From positions 186,001 to 250,000 of the forward strand of contig JAEHOE010000130.1 in the NCBI GenBank assembly GCA_016858145.1: 64,000 nucleotides of DNA, written 5' to 3'. Of the stretch, positions 10,696 through 22,907 are shown piece by piece (positions within the stretch are counted from its first letter, which is position 1; each line of letters opens with the position of its first letter). Under the pieces are notes generated by a model. It was given only the letters and a program-made list of their open reading frames with translations, was not told where the DNA came from and searched no databases. Both the position numbers and the translations under genes were made by a program. Source of the stretch: Edaphochlamys debaryana. Taxonomy: Eukaryota > Chlorophyta > Chlorophyceae > Chlamydomonadales.

Positions 10696-12662
10696 GGGGA
10701 CTTCTGTGCTCGCAGGGGCCGTGAAGCGTAGTCCGGACGACGATATAGGGGGATGCAGCTGAAAGCAACTACCGGTAGGCTGTGAGCAACGAAACTGAAA
10801 GAGGGACGCTGGGGGCCTCGGCACAACTTAGCCCATGACCCCAGTAACTCAAGTCTAGAATCGCCCCCTCTTCAGAAGGGGGAACGAGCGCACAACTGAT
10901 AAGTGCACTGGTAAGCATCGCATGACAGCTCATAGCGAGGCCCCCCCCCCCCCCTCCCCCCCCCAAAAAAATGAGGGGGGGGGCCTCGCTATGAGCTGTC
11001 ATGCGATGCTTACCAGTGCACTTATCAGTTGTGCGCTCGGCACCCCTTCTGAAGAGGGGGCATGTCGGCAAATCGCGAATGCTCGGCAGAGCTCTTGACC
11101 TCTAGCGAACCCGCGCTGCGCTATCGCGGCTTTCCAGTAACCCTCCATTGCATGCAGTAGCCATTCACACATTGAACACGAAGAGCGTGGCTGCGAGCTG
11201 CAAAAGCGACTGCAAAAGCTGCCAGCGACGGTTCATCGGCGGTCGCCGGCTCGCGCCTCACGGGCTTCTGCCCCCGCGAACAAGTATATTATGAGTGCCT
11301 CTGATGGCCAGATCAGGTTGCAGGTCGCGAGAGGGCCCGTACAGCTCAAAGCTCTATGCTTGTTTCACAACAAGATAACAAGATGGCATACGAAAGATAA
11401 GTGGCGTGTCCGAACGCGTAGCGTGGTGCGGCCCGTAGGATCCCCCGTGCGGCTGCTTGTTCCTGCCTGTCGCTCGGCCTCCCCCTCTTTCTGTTGCGTT
11501 GCGCACAGCCTAGTTGCGTTCAGCTGCATCCCCCTTCATCGTGCCGTGCACCATCCTGCCCCTGCTTCTCCCGTGTCCCCCGGCCCCGGCATGGGTCGCC
11601 CGCGCTCAATGTTTTCACCCTTCCCTCGCCTCTCCACCCCTCAGGCAGCTCCAGCCGCTCCAGACAACGCCACCGAACAGCTCGCCAGCGCAGATGGACG
11701 TTACCCCAGTAAGCCGGCGTTGCGGCCCCCGTGCCCACGCCCAGCCCGTTGCGACCCCTGGCGATCCTGCGCTGCGCCACCCAGCCCTTCCTGGCCCCCT
11801 GCTTGCCCTGTTCGCCTGTCAGCCGACCCTGTCGCGACACCACTCCATAGCAAAACTCTTGGGTCCGCAGCTGCACGTGCACTTGCTCCCTCCCAGCCTT
11901 TGCCCCTCCTCACTTGCACTCAGCCCCTCCCCAGCCTTGCCCCAGCCACGCAGCCCCGTACGCAGCCAGCCGCGGTTGCGTGCGTGCGGTGCGTGCGTGC
12001 GGTGCGTGCAGCCGGTGCGTCATCACGCCTTCACAACGGTCTACGTACAGCCGCCCTGCCAGCACTCTGATTGGGTTGGGTTGGGTCCGTCGTGTGTGTG
12101 CGGTCGGCTGGCCGTTTCTTGGCTCCGGGCTATGGTGCCCAACTCCCAAAACTACCCTCTCCGTTTGCCGCCTGGTGTCGAGCTAGATAGCTGCACGCGG
12201 GTTGGGTCCGGGTGGGATGGGCTTCCCTCTGCCGTACAGCCGCCAGCCCTACAAACACCCCGCTGTTGGCACTGATTCTTTCCCCCGGCATAGCACACAC
12301 ACCGCATTACAGCTTATTGCAACTGCTATTACGGCTCACACAGCTTCTTCTTCACTACCTCCAGGTGAATTGCTCTTCTGGCATCGGGACCGCGGCCATT
12401 TGCACGCACTCCGCCGGGGACCTCGACACCATGAGCGGCTCAGGAAAGTAGGCTTCCCATAAGGGCCGTCGCGCGCTTCCCATAGCATGCCCATGCATGC
12501 TAGCCGCTCTCAGCTGCATCCCCGACTACATCGTCTGCGCGTACCGCTCCGTGTAGTGCTAGAAAGCCCCGTTGCTTGTGTGCTACGCGGGGGCTATGCC
12601 CGCCATCCCCCTTCATCGTCGTCCGGACTACGCTGCACGGCCCCTGCGAGCACAGAAGCCCC
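10696..12662. mobile_element. Candidate non-autonomous element with ~60-bp terminal inverted repeats
   Basis: Positions 10696-10755 and 12603-12662 are inverted copies of each other, differing at about four places over 60 bp; both outer ends begin GGGG. Between them lie a long hairpin (10863-11061) and further diverged fragments of the same repeat (11497-11560, 12505-12570). No transposase-like frame and no clear target-site duplication were seen, so this may be an old element or a cluster of local repeats rather than one insertion. The closest minus-strand TGTAA after the ELP1 stop (12307-12311) lies inside it. Confidence 0.45.
10863..11061. repeat. Long near-perfect hairpin (89-bp arms)
   Basis: The left arm from 10863 pairs with the right arm ending at 11061 about a centre at 10962. 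Apart from a 3-bp mismatch (GAA against TGC) the arms match through the inner segment beginning AAGTGCACTGGTAAGCATCG. The loop is a C-tract, seven A's and a G-tract. Each arm also ends in a smaller partial hairpin. The transcript would be a stable double-stranded RNA; MITE or small-RNA precursor are the two obvious readings. Confidence 0.9.
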
Positions 12663-13131
12663 AGCGTGTGCGTGCAGGCGTCTGCTGGTAAGGGGGCATG
12701 GCTCCGGACGTCGGGACCCAAGGATCACTCGATATTCACCGTGATCGCTTCTTGCGCATGCACCCTGGCCCTGGCACCTATGGCGGCTGTGTCGCTCTCC
12801 ACCTCCTCCTCGTCCTCCTCGTCATTGTTAACCCATCCAACTGCACTGCAAGCCCTCTGCCCTCTGGCCCCAGCACCGCACCCTCCATCTCCTTCCGGTC
12901 CCTCCCAAGCGCACCAACCCAACGTCCTCGCCGCCCCAGCTCCGCCGCAGCCCAGTTGACCCAGTAGCCTGTCGTTGGAGCCACCTTGCAACCGGACGAG
13001 CCGACGCCATGCCGATGTCCATGCCCGTGCCCAGACAGTAACACTCCGCTTCGTGCCCATGCTACCGATCATACCCTCGTGCAGCCTATCTTCGCCCCCA
13101 CACGTCCGCCAACCGCGCAGCGCTGAAGCCC

Positions 13132-16100
13132 TCATGCGGGGCCAAAGTCCCGCAGCACCTCCCACTTCCACGCCACACCGCTGCCGTCCGGCGGGGGCGC
13201 CAGCAGGCGCTCTGCCTCCGCGCGGGCGTGGCCCGGGCCGTCGGGCAGCGGGGGCGGGTGGGCGGCAATGTCGGCGGCCGCCTCCTGCAGGGCAGAAACC
13301 GAGGGAGGTGTCGAGGGATTCGGCAGCGAAGCCGCGGGTGCGATTGCGGGAGGTTTCACACGCCCAGCACACCCTACCCTTGTCCCTCTCCGTCTCCATC
13401 TCCCCTCCCCTGCTGCATTCATTCCCGTCCTTCATTGTCCGTGCACAACCGCTCAGCGTGGTGCTAGACAGCCCTACTGCGTTTGTGCTACACGGCGGCC
13501 ATGCCCACGATCTCCCCTTCCCCGCCGATCCCACCCGCCAATCCCATCGACCGATCTACCAAGTCAGCGCACCTGGTACGCCGCCTGCCAGCCTGCCAGC
13601 GCCCGCTGCAGCGTCCGCGCATCCCCCGCGTGCCCCAGCAGCACCAGGAGCTCCAGCAGCTGACCCGCCTCGGACAGGGCCGAGGGCCGCGGCGCAAGGC
13701 TGTGGAGGTGGGAGACCAGGCTCGCCTCCTCCAGCGCCGAGCCCTGGCGGATGCGCGAGCCGCCCCTGGGGCGGGAGCGTGGGAGGGTGGATGGGTGGGT
13801 GGGCCGTGAGAGGCTGGGGCCGGAAAGGCACGGGCTAGAGCAATACAGAGCACGATGGGCCGGGAACCAGAGCAGGCGGGCGGCGGTAGTCGACCAGGGC
13901 GTGCCTCTCGCATAGAAAGGTGGGTCTAGTGGAGCTCGGAAGTTCTGGGACAGCCGCTCGGGGCCCGAGGCGGTCGGGGCAGCGCAGCTTGTGCAGCTGC
14001 CCCGACCGCCTCGGGCCCCGAGCGGCTGTCCCAGAAGTCGAGCTAATGCCCTTGCAACTTCAACACCTAGGCCCGCACAACCCGGCTCACTTCTTGCTCT
14101 TCTTCTCCTGCCGGTGCGCCTTGCGGCCTCCCACCGTGGAGGGCGCTCGCGAGGCGGACGAGGGAGCCGCCGAGGAGCCCGGAACGCCGCTGGCGGCGGC
14201 GGTCGTGGCGTCCGTGTAGACGGACAGTCCGGTCACGCCCGACACCATGGAACCGAAGTCGGACTGGGCGTCGTAGTCCGGTCCGGCGCCGCCGGCTTCA
14301 TCATCTGCGGACAGCGGTGGCAGGTGGGTGGCCGCGGGCAACGGGGCATAGCGGCTAGACCCCGAGCGCTTGAATGCTATCCATACTAGTACCACCTAAG
14401 CCCCATACAGGGGACGGCAATGCATTAGGCCTGAGCCTGAACGGGAGTTTGGAGTTGAGCCGCGAAGCCGTGAAGCCATGCAGTGCTGTCTCTCCTGACC
14501 GCTTCGCTGCCCGCTCACCCGCCGCCGCCAGCGCCGCCGCCATGGCCTCCCGCCGGGACCGCACGTCCACCAGCCGCTGCGCATACTTGCGGATCTGCCG
14601 GGGTAGGGGCGTTGGGGCAGGAGAGGACGCCGCCCTTGAAGGAGGGGGCAGGCGACGACCCCCTAGCTGCTCAGCCTACACTCATCACGGCCTGCACGAC
14701 TCCACAGACGTTGCTGGCGTGCAAACTAAGCCCCGGCATGCCGCCGGTGCCATCGCCAGATGTGATTTCGGCACCTGTAATGCCAGCGCCGGACCAGGAT
14801 CCCCAGCAGCCTCCTTGTCCCGTTCTGTCCGGTCCGGTCCGGTCCGCACCACACCGGCTGGGCCCCGCCGCCCCGCCTCCTAGTCCGGCCCGGTCCGGTC
14901 CGGCCCGCACCTTGTCCGCCGCCTCTCGCGCCTCGTCCAGCAGCCCCGCCGCCGCCTCCGCCGCCGCGGGCGCCACCACGGTCTCCACCAGGTCGGGCCG
15001 CTGCTGCGCGTGCGACACACGGGTGGCCTCGCGCCACTCCCTGGGGTCCGGAGGGGGCGGGTGGGGAAGGGGGAGGGACTTTGAGGGATTTGGGGGTCGC
15101 AAAGTGGAGGAAGGGAAGGTAGGGGCATCACTGGGAGGCAGGGAGGGCAGGAGACACGAGCGCCCAGCATGGGGAGGTAGCCGATGGCGACTAGGGAGAG
15201 CGCGGCCGACCCCACCTGGCCTGCGTGTACGTGCGTACGGCGTTGTCCACGTCGTTCAAGTACGACAGCAGTACGGCAGCCGCGTCGGCGGCCTGGCCGC
15301 TGGCTGCCAGCTCCTCTGCCACCTCGGCTGCCAGCTCCTTTGGGGGGCAAAGGGTAGGGCGGGGAGGGATGGGTGAGGGCACCATTAGGCGGGATGGAGG
15401 CAGGGGAAGGAGCAGATGAGGGTGGCAAGGAAAGGGGGCACAGGTGGGAGCGGAGCCGGGTGTTCAGGCCTGTCCCTCGCCGCATCTAGCAAGACCCGCG
15501 ACCCCCGCCACGCCTTCGCCCCTCTGCTGCACCCACACGCGCATCACCGGGATGGGTCGGGCTTCGGACTCCCGGGGCTTTCGGTTCCGTATCTACGACC
15601 GGCCGGCTAATTTCCGCGCCTACGCTTTTCCTGGCCTTTACACGAGCAGCCCTGAACACGCGCATCACCACCCACCCAGCACCCAGCACCGCTGCCCCCG
15701 CGCCCAATCCTGTAAACCGCCTCCCGCCCAGTCGTCTGCTCTGCCAGCCCTCTTCATACGCGCCTCTGCCCCGCTCACCTGCACCTGCACCTCGTCGTAC
15801 TCCATCTGCCCCGCCAGTACGAACACCATCTGCCACCGCCCCGCGCCCCGGTACGCCCGCAGCGCCTTGGCGGGCTGGTTCGCAGACAGGAAGGTGACGG
15901 CCGCGTCATCAAACCTGGCCAGGAAATAGAAACGGATGAGGTCGGGGATGTGATGCAAAGTGCATAGACCGAGGCAGCGGACTTGCACGCCCCCAATCAT
16001 GTGCCTGTCGGCATACCGGTAGCAAGGAGCCTCCCACTGAAGCCCAACTCACCGCTTCGCGTCGAGCAGGTGGTCGCCGTACGCGTCCAGTACGGCAGGC

Positions 16101-19100
16101 AGGTGATCCGGATCGCTGTCGTACAGCTGCAGGAGCTGCCGCAGCAGGCCCCGCTCCTTGGCCAGCTGGAGGGCCTGCGGGGGCGGGGGGAGGGGAGGGG
16201 TGAGAGGGAGGACGCATGCCGAGATCTGTACCGTGGTCGAGCCACGCATGCGAGACCACGGCACAGAAGCCTTCGGCCGGCCACTGGGGAGGTTTCGCGT
16301 GCGGACAGAGCTGTTTGCTGTATGGTACGGCGGTACGACCCGTACCTGCGGGAAGTACTCTGGCCCGGCCTCCACCAGGCTGGCGAGGGCCTTGCCGTAC
16401 CGCCGCAGCGACATGTCGACGGCGTGCCGCTGCAGGGGCGGGTGACAGAGGGCGGGGGCAGACAGGGGGCGAGGAAGGGGCGTCAGACGCCGCCACTGAG
16501 AGCTGTCGCCCGACTGGGCGCGACCCAACTGGGAAATGCCGAGTTCAGCCGCATTGGGCGGTCTAACACCCTGCACCTGATCCCACGCCTCACCTGCAAG
16601 GCGGGCGGTGAGATGGCGGCAAAGCGTTGCAGCTCCGACATGGCCTCCCCCGGGTCTTTCTGCAGGAGGGAGGGGCCCAAGGGAGGGGTGAGGGGCAGGC
16701 TACGCAGGTAGGGTACGTGGTCAGGTCATCTCCTCGTGGGCCGCATCGCAAAGCGAAAGGCGCGTGACGAGATTACTGGGCGTAGCGCACTTCGGTGGCG
16801 CGAGGCGAGTGTCGGACGTTTGTGCCGTACCTGCGCGTTGACCACGACCATGTACGCCAGGGCCATGTCGTACATCCCCAGCGCGGTCCTGCGGGAGGGT
16901 TCCAGGGGCACACCGAAATTTCCTTGCTGCGTCCGCTCCTTCGCTTTGAATCCCAGCTTGTTACCGCCTGGGCAGCCAGCCGGACAGTCGGAAGCACTGC
17001 ACGTCAAAACGCCGTGAAATGTACCGCATCAACCGCCTCAACCGTACCTGTACAGCTCGTCCGGGTCCACGTACAGCAGCAGGTGCTTGAGCGCCTTGTC
17101 GGCGGCGGGGGCGGCGGCGGCGGTTGAGGAGGCGGCGGCCGGGGGGCCGGGGGCGGCCAGGTCTCGCTCCTTGGCGTCGCGGATGCAGCGCATGGCTTCC
17201 TCCAGCTGAGGGGGGTCGCTCCTGACAGGGGAGGGGTGGAGGAGCAGGGAAGCAGAGGGCGGAAGGGGGTGGGGGTTTAGGGGGAGTGCGGCGGTCGGCA
17301 GCCAGAGGAAGCGGCTCGCCCACATCTGGCCCGCGGCGTATGGCCCACGTCGTACGGCACGGCATCCACCTGGCGTACGACGTGACGACCACCTCGAGGA
17401 GCCGCTCGGCGTCGGGACGAGCAGACACGGCCTGCCGTACAGCACCGCACACGGCCGCGATCTTGCCTTCGCCCTCCGCAGCCGCCTCCCCCTTAGCCCC
17501 CACCCCGGCGCCCGGCCCCTTGCCCCCGCCCGCAGCCTCCGCCGGCCCAGGTCGGGCCCCGGGAGATGATGAGCTCTGCTCGGTCTCGCCGAGCAGGGCC
17601 AGGGCGCCCTCGTAAGGCCCACCCGGGCCCAGGCAGGACCCGGGCCTGAGCCCGAAGAGCAGATCGCACAGGTCAGAGGACCGCGGCACCGCCGACACCA
17701 GTGCGGCTGCGGAGGTCAGGAAGGAGGGCCAGCGGTAGTCCACCTAGCGGAACATGGGAATGGGGTTGAGGGGATGTGATGGGAAAGGGGAACAGGTGAT
17801 GCCCCAGCAGGTGGCCACTTTGGACTTCAGTGCAGTGGCTGAGGCGACTGCGAAGAGGCGCATGCCAAGGCCTTTACCCCGGCATCACGCCCTGCCGAGT
17901 GTCCGGGGCCTCTCACACTCGAGGGGACGCCCTTCATCGCGCGCGAAGATTCCTTCCGGGGTCGCCGCGCGCTCGCACTTAAGAGTCACTGTGCTGAGTT
18001 GTGGGAACGTCAAAGCAGCTTGCTCAGCTACGTTGCCCCGCGAGAGAGCGACCCATTTGCCCCATTCGCGCCGTACAGAATTCTGCCGTACACTTGCGCC
18101 TTGGTATTGGGCGCTTGCACGCGCTGAGTTGCCCACAGCTCGCACGCCAGCACCCGACCAGTACCCTTCCCGGCAAGAACAGACCATCAAAATGGCCCTC
18201 GCCTCGAAGGTTGCCACCCGCCCCGCCGTGGCCTCGCGCAGGTGCGCATGGCGCCCAGATGGCGCCTCCACGCTTCGCGACATCGCCACGCGGCCAGTTG
18301 CCCCTTAACCTGCCTTTAGCCTCTAACCTTAAACCTACTCTTTTAGCCTACTCTTTACCGTCTTTAGCCATTAGCCTGCAGCCTTCTCTGCCGAGGTCAA
18401 CAGCTCTTGAGCCATGTAGCCGGAGTTTTAGTTTGGGCTGCCAGCTTTATTTTTTCGCGCGTTGGCTTCCGCTCACCCGGCACCCTACGGCCCACTCACC
18501 AGCAGGTTCAGGTCGAGCCTCTGCAGCGCCGCCAACCGCCACGCGCCGGCCCAGTCGCCCGCCCGCAACGACCCAACCACCGCCGCCAGCACCAGCCCAC
18601 GTGGCGCCACGCCCTCCAGATTGCCACGTGGCATCTGCAGTACGGCGGTCACGGGCACGGGCTGGGGCGCTGGCGGCACTGGCAGTAGCTGGGTGGGGGA
18701 GGGGGCTGCCGGGTGTGTCTCGGGCGTGGCGGCGGTCGACACGGGGGAGGAAGGTACGGCAATCAGCGCCGCGCCCGACTCCACGGCGCGAACCGCCACG
18801 TCACGTGCGGCGGCGGTGGCGGCGTCCGGTCGCATGGCCGCGTGCATGGCTTGCTGCATCTCGCCCTCGCGCCTGCGGGAGAGGAGAACGGGGGATGTGT
18901 TTAGAGCGTCTCGAGGTGCGAAGCGAGGTGGGGGTACTCTTTCATGCGGCTTGAGGCAGGAAGCGAGGTCGGGGAGAACAGAGTGGAGAGCAAAGTGGCC
19001 GGAAGCCCCGTCGCTCGCTCCCAAAGTTCCCTCCGGGGACCCGCCCCAAGCGCTTCCTACCCGCCACCCACCTGTTCCATCGGAAGACGAACGGGTCAGC

Positions 19101-22100
19101 CAACAGCTCCTTGTGCGTGTACGACGCGAGCTGAGTCATGAGCACGGTGTACAACAGGTTCTTGCGCGACGTGTACAGCAGCGCCGGCCCGCCGGGACCG
19201 TACGAGCGTACGGCGAATGACGTCACGTCAGAGGTCGCTAGCACGGCGGGGCCCCAGCACAGCCGCCCGCCGCGGCCCAGTCCCAGCAGGGGAGGCGGCG
19301 GCTGCATACAGGTAAGGGCAGCAAAATGGGAAGAGTTATTGACTACTGGCCATCACAAACACAGCAGCTTCGCGTTGCACAGGGTTTTCTGTTGGCGGCG
19401 CCGTCCAGGCGTCCTGCCCTGCCCTGCCCTGCACAGCCAGCCTTTCACATTTCAGCTTTTGAAACCCGAAAGCTCATGTAGAGGGCTCCACAGTCCAATG
19501 TGATTTGGACCCCTGTACCCCTCGACCCCTAGTTGCCGCCCGCGCACCGGCAGTCCCCGTGCCGCCGCCGCCGCCACAGCCGCCGCCGGCGTGGGCCGTA
19601 CGGCGGAGCAGCCCTCGGGCAGCGCCGCCGCGGGGCCCAGGGCCTCCAGGGACGACGCGTCGGTACGAAACACAGACACGCGGCCATCCGCCAGCTCCAC
19701 CGCCGCCCCCCCGCCCGGCCCGGTGTACGGCGCCAGGCGCAGCACGCGCCCGCCCGCGTACACCGGGGGGCGCTCGTCCAATTGTACGACAGGGCAGGGT
19801 CGAGGGTCGGCTGCGTCGCCTGCGAAGAGGGTGGATAGCGTGGCCGGGAAACGGACGCTCATGGCGGCAAGCGCACAAGGGCACACGGTGCCTGGTGGTT
19901 TGCCCTTGCCCGTGCACCCCACCCGCATCCCCACTCTTCCAACCCGTCATCCCGTCGCCAGCGCAGAGAATCGCACCCTGAACCACGCCCCCGCCGCCGC
20001 CCCGCACCTGGCCCGCTTGAGGCCCAGCGCACCGCCACCTCCACCAGCACGTCCCCCGCGCCCTCCTCAAGACCCGCCTCGGGGTAAGGCGCGGCCAAGA
20101 CCACCAGAGACGAGGCGCCCTGGGGTGGGTGGGAGGAAGGGCCGGGAGTAGAGTGTGGCGGGGACGGTAAGCAACGGAGCGTTAAGTTTGGGGGACATGT
20201 ACCGGTACTGCCCGGATGACCCATGACGTGGCATCTCCTCTGACCCCGCCACTGCCCAAGCCGCTACCTGGCACCCCCGCCCCCCAACCACTGCTTTGCC
20301 GCGCCCCGGGTCAGCGCTGTGCCCCCTCTTCTCGCCCCCGCCCCCTTGCCCCCGCCCTCGCCCCCACCTGAAGCCAGCACAGCGCACGGCAGCGGCGGCC
20401 CCCCGCAAGCGGCACATCCAGAGCGGGCACCGCGGGCTGCAGCGCGGGGGAGGGGGGCCCGGGGGCCTCGAGCGCTTGCTGGTCCTGTGGGGGTTGGGAG
20501 TAGTGGTGGTGGTGGTCATTGGGGCAGCCACATCAGTGTTCCATCGCTCGACAAGCCAGCCCTCACTCTGCCAGCTCCAGGCCCAGGCCCAGGCCCAGGC
20601 CCAGGCCCAGGCACAGGCACAGGCCCTGTTCCCCCTGCACCTTGAACGCGCCCGGCCCCCACCCGACGCCCCACGCCCCTCCTTCCCTCCTCCCCCCTAC
20701 CTCCAGTGTCTCCTGCCACAGGTCCTCCTCCACGGACCGCGCCAGCGCCAGCCGCCCCCCCGCCGTCAGCACCGCCACCACCTCGTCCTCCTCCTCCCCC
20801 TCCCCCTCCTCGGGGGCGGGCAGGGCGCCCACGCTCACGTCGACCGCAGCCTGAGGGTAGCGGGCGAGCGCAGCGGGCGTCAGGAGACCGAGGCTTTAGG
20901 ACAGAGGGATAACGCATAGACGATAGAGCATAGAGGATGGAGCATAGCGGGGCGGTGGTTAGTTCTGTCCTGCCAACAGGCATGGCGTGGTGCCGTGAAA
21001 ATATTGTCATGAGATGAAGTGTTGGGATGCACAGCCGGCACCCCTGTTGCGGCGCTACCCACGCTCTCTCCGTGTCAGCCCTTTGCCGCCTGGCCCCCCT
21101 CCCAGTCCGCGTCGTACAAGTACTCCTGCCTACCATTCCCTCCCCTCCGCCCCTCCGCCCTGCCCCACCCCACCTCGGGTAGCTCCACCGCCGCCGCGCA
21201 CATGGGCGGGGGCACCAGGCCGTGGCGCAGGGGGGTCAGGAGCACCCTGCAAAGGGGAGAGGGGGCAGGAAGGGGTGGGGGTGAGGGCCAGCCGCAGAGG
21301 CGCCGGCAGGTGGTCTGCAGGACCTAACGAAAAGGAACCACCCCGTCCCAGTGTTCCCCCCCACCAGCGCCCCCTTCCCCCCCACCTGCGTCACTCCGCG
21401 ACCACCACTATACCTTCTCCACTCACCATGGAAGGGACCCCTCCCAGTAGCAGAGGCCCCATCCACCCGCACCGCTGAACGCCCCCCCACACACATCTGC
21501 ATGACAGGGGAAACTCCCAGCAACCCCCACCCACCGGCACCCCTCACCCCTCGCCCTCACCCCGCCCCCACCTGCATCCATCCACCACCGCCGCGGTGCC
21601 CCGAGCCGACGACGCCACGTCCCACCCCAGCCTCAGCCCCTCGTACCCCCCCTGGGGGGTCAGCACGTGCAGGAAGCCGCCGGGCCCAGACAGGCCCCGG
21701 CCGGACGCGGCCTCGTCCCAGGCCAGCAGGGGGCCCAGCTCGGGCCCCGACGGGCCCAGGCCCGGGCCCAGGCCCGGGCCCAGGCGGTGGTGCTGGTAGC
21801 GGCGCTCGTGCTTGAGGTACCAGTGCCAGTTGGAGCGGTGCCACAGCTGGGGGGTGGGGTGAGGCAGAGAGGGGCGGAGAGAGGGGATTGAGTTGTAGTC
21901 CAGGGGCAGGGTCAGGGTCGGCGGGAGCCAAAGTGGACGCCCTTGGTGCAGAGCGAGCGAGAGCGCGCGGGTCGAGTGGCGTTGAGCGGTCCTCAGGCAA
22001 GGGGAGGTGGCGCCATGCGCACGACCAAGGCGAACCATGTGCGCAGAAACGTGAAGAGCCCCCCAGCCGCTGCGCACCTGCAGGCACCACTCCGCGGGCC

Positions 22101-22876
22101 CCTCCGCCCCCTCCCCTGTCGCTCCCTCAGCTCCCTCCGCGGGGGCGGGGGCGGTCAGGACCGCCAGTAGCTCAGAGTCGGGGCTCCAGGCCAGAGCCGC
22201 CACCGGGGCTGCAGACATGGCGGTGAGGTTTTAGGGGTGGGGGAGATTGCAGTTGGGGGCACAGGACAAGAGAAAGGATGGCAATGCCCCCGGCCCCGCT
22301 ACGTGCCTTGAGCGGTTGAACAGGCGTCTCCCTCGGCTCCCTTTGACGCTGCCTAACAACCCGCGGCCATGCTCCAGTGGATCGAGTCCGCACGACACTT
22401 AGCCTTACAGTCCCCGCCTTACCGCAACTAGGAAGAGGGAAGCCCCCGTGCCTGAGGCCGTTCCGCTCGTACAGCAGTACGGCAGGCGAGCGGGCGCCGC
22501 CGCCGGCGGCCGCCAGCACGGGCGGCTTCGTACCCGGTGCGCCCTTGGCCACCGCCGCCGGCGCCGCCACGGACGCCGCGACGTACAGGTGGCGGCCGTT
22601 CGGCTGCCAGGCGGGCAGCGGCAGTACGCCGTCCGTGCTCTCGCCACTCGCGTGGATCTCCATCGTCGTACGGTCCCAGATCCGCACGCCGTACGGCGGC
22701 AAAGCCGTGGCGGCGGCCGTGTCGCCGCCATTGACGGGGACGGCGGCGGCGGCGGTTGCCGTACCGGCGGCAGCGGCGTCACGGCAGACCACGGCCAGGA
22801 ACTTGCCGTCACCCCGCCAGCTCAGCCGGGCGTCGCCGTACAGGGCCGCTGGATCCAGGCCGGATGCGGCGGCGGC

Positions 22877-22907
<31 letters not shown>

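Larger units (their letters stand above)
9926..13131. other. PSBQ 3' UTR, repeats, ELP1 3' UTR
   Basis: The genes converge here. After the PSBQ 3' UTR come the TIR/hairpin cluster and then the ELP1 3' UTR on the other strand. A plus-strand frame at 11291-12070 has no motif and overlaps the repeats; I do not call it a gene. GTGC-type short tandem repeats occur near 11985-12015. Confidence 0.5.

Noticed and set aside
11291..12070. 259-codon plus-strand open frame between PSBQ and ELP1
   Set aside because: It runs through the repeat fragments inside the candidate TIR element and has low-complexity Pro/Ala/Ser content only.
12725..13534. 269-codon minus-strand frame over the end of ELP1
   Set aside because: It is a different frame across ELP1 exon 26, its intron and 3' UTR; the true frame ends at 13132.
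14087..14304. ELP1 ending at the KSKK stop (14087)
   Set aside because: The stop lies in a GTGAGC donor, and two further exons match the known ELP1 C-terminus (SRIRQGSALEEASLV, WKWEVLRD) in phase.
18301..18400. Possible interstitial telomere-like repeat (TTAGCC/CCTTAA-rich)
   Set aside because: The units are irregular and do not match the Chlamydomonas-type TTTTAGGG repeat.
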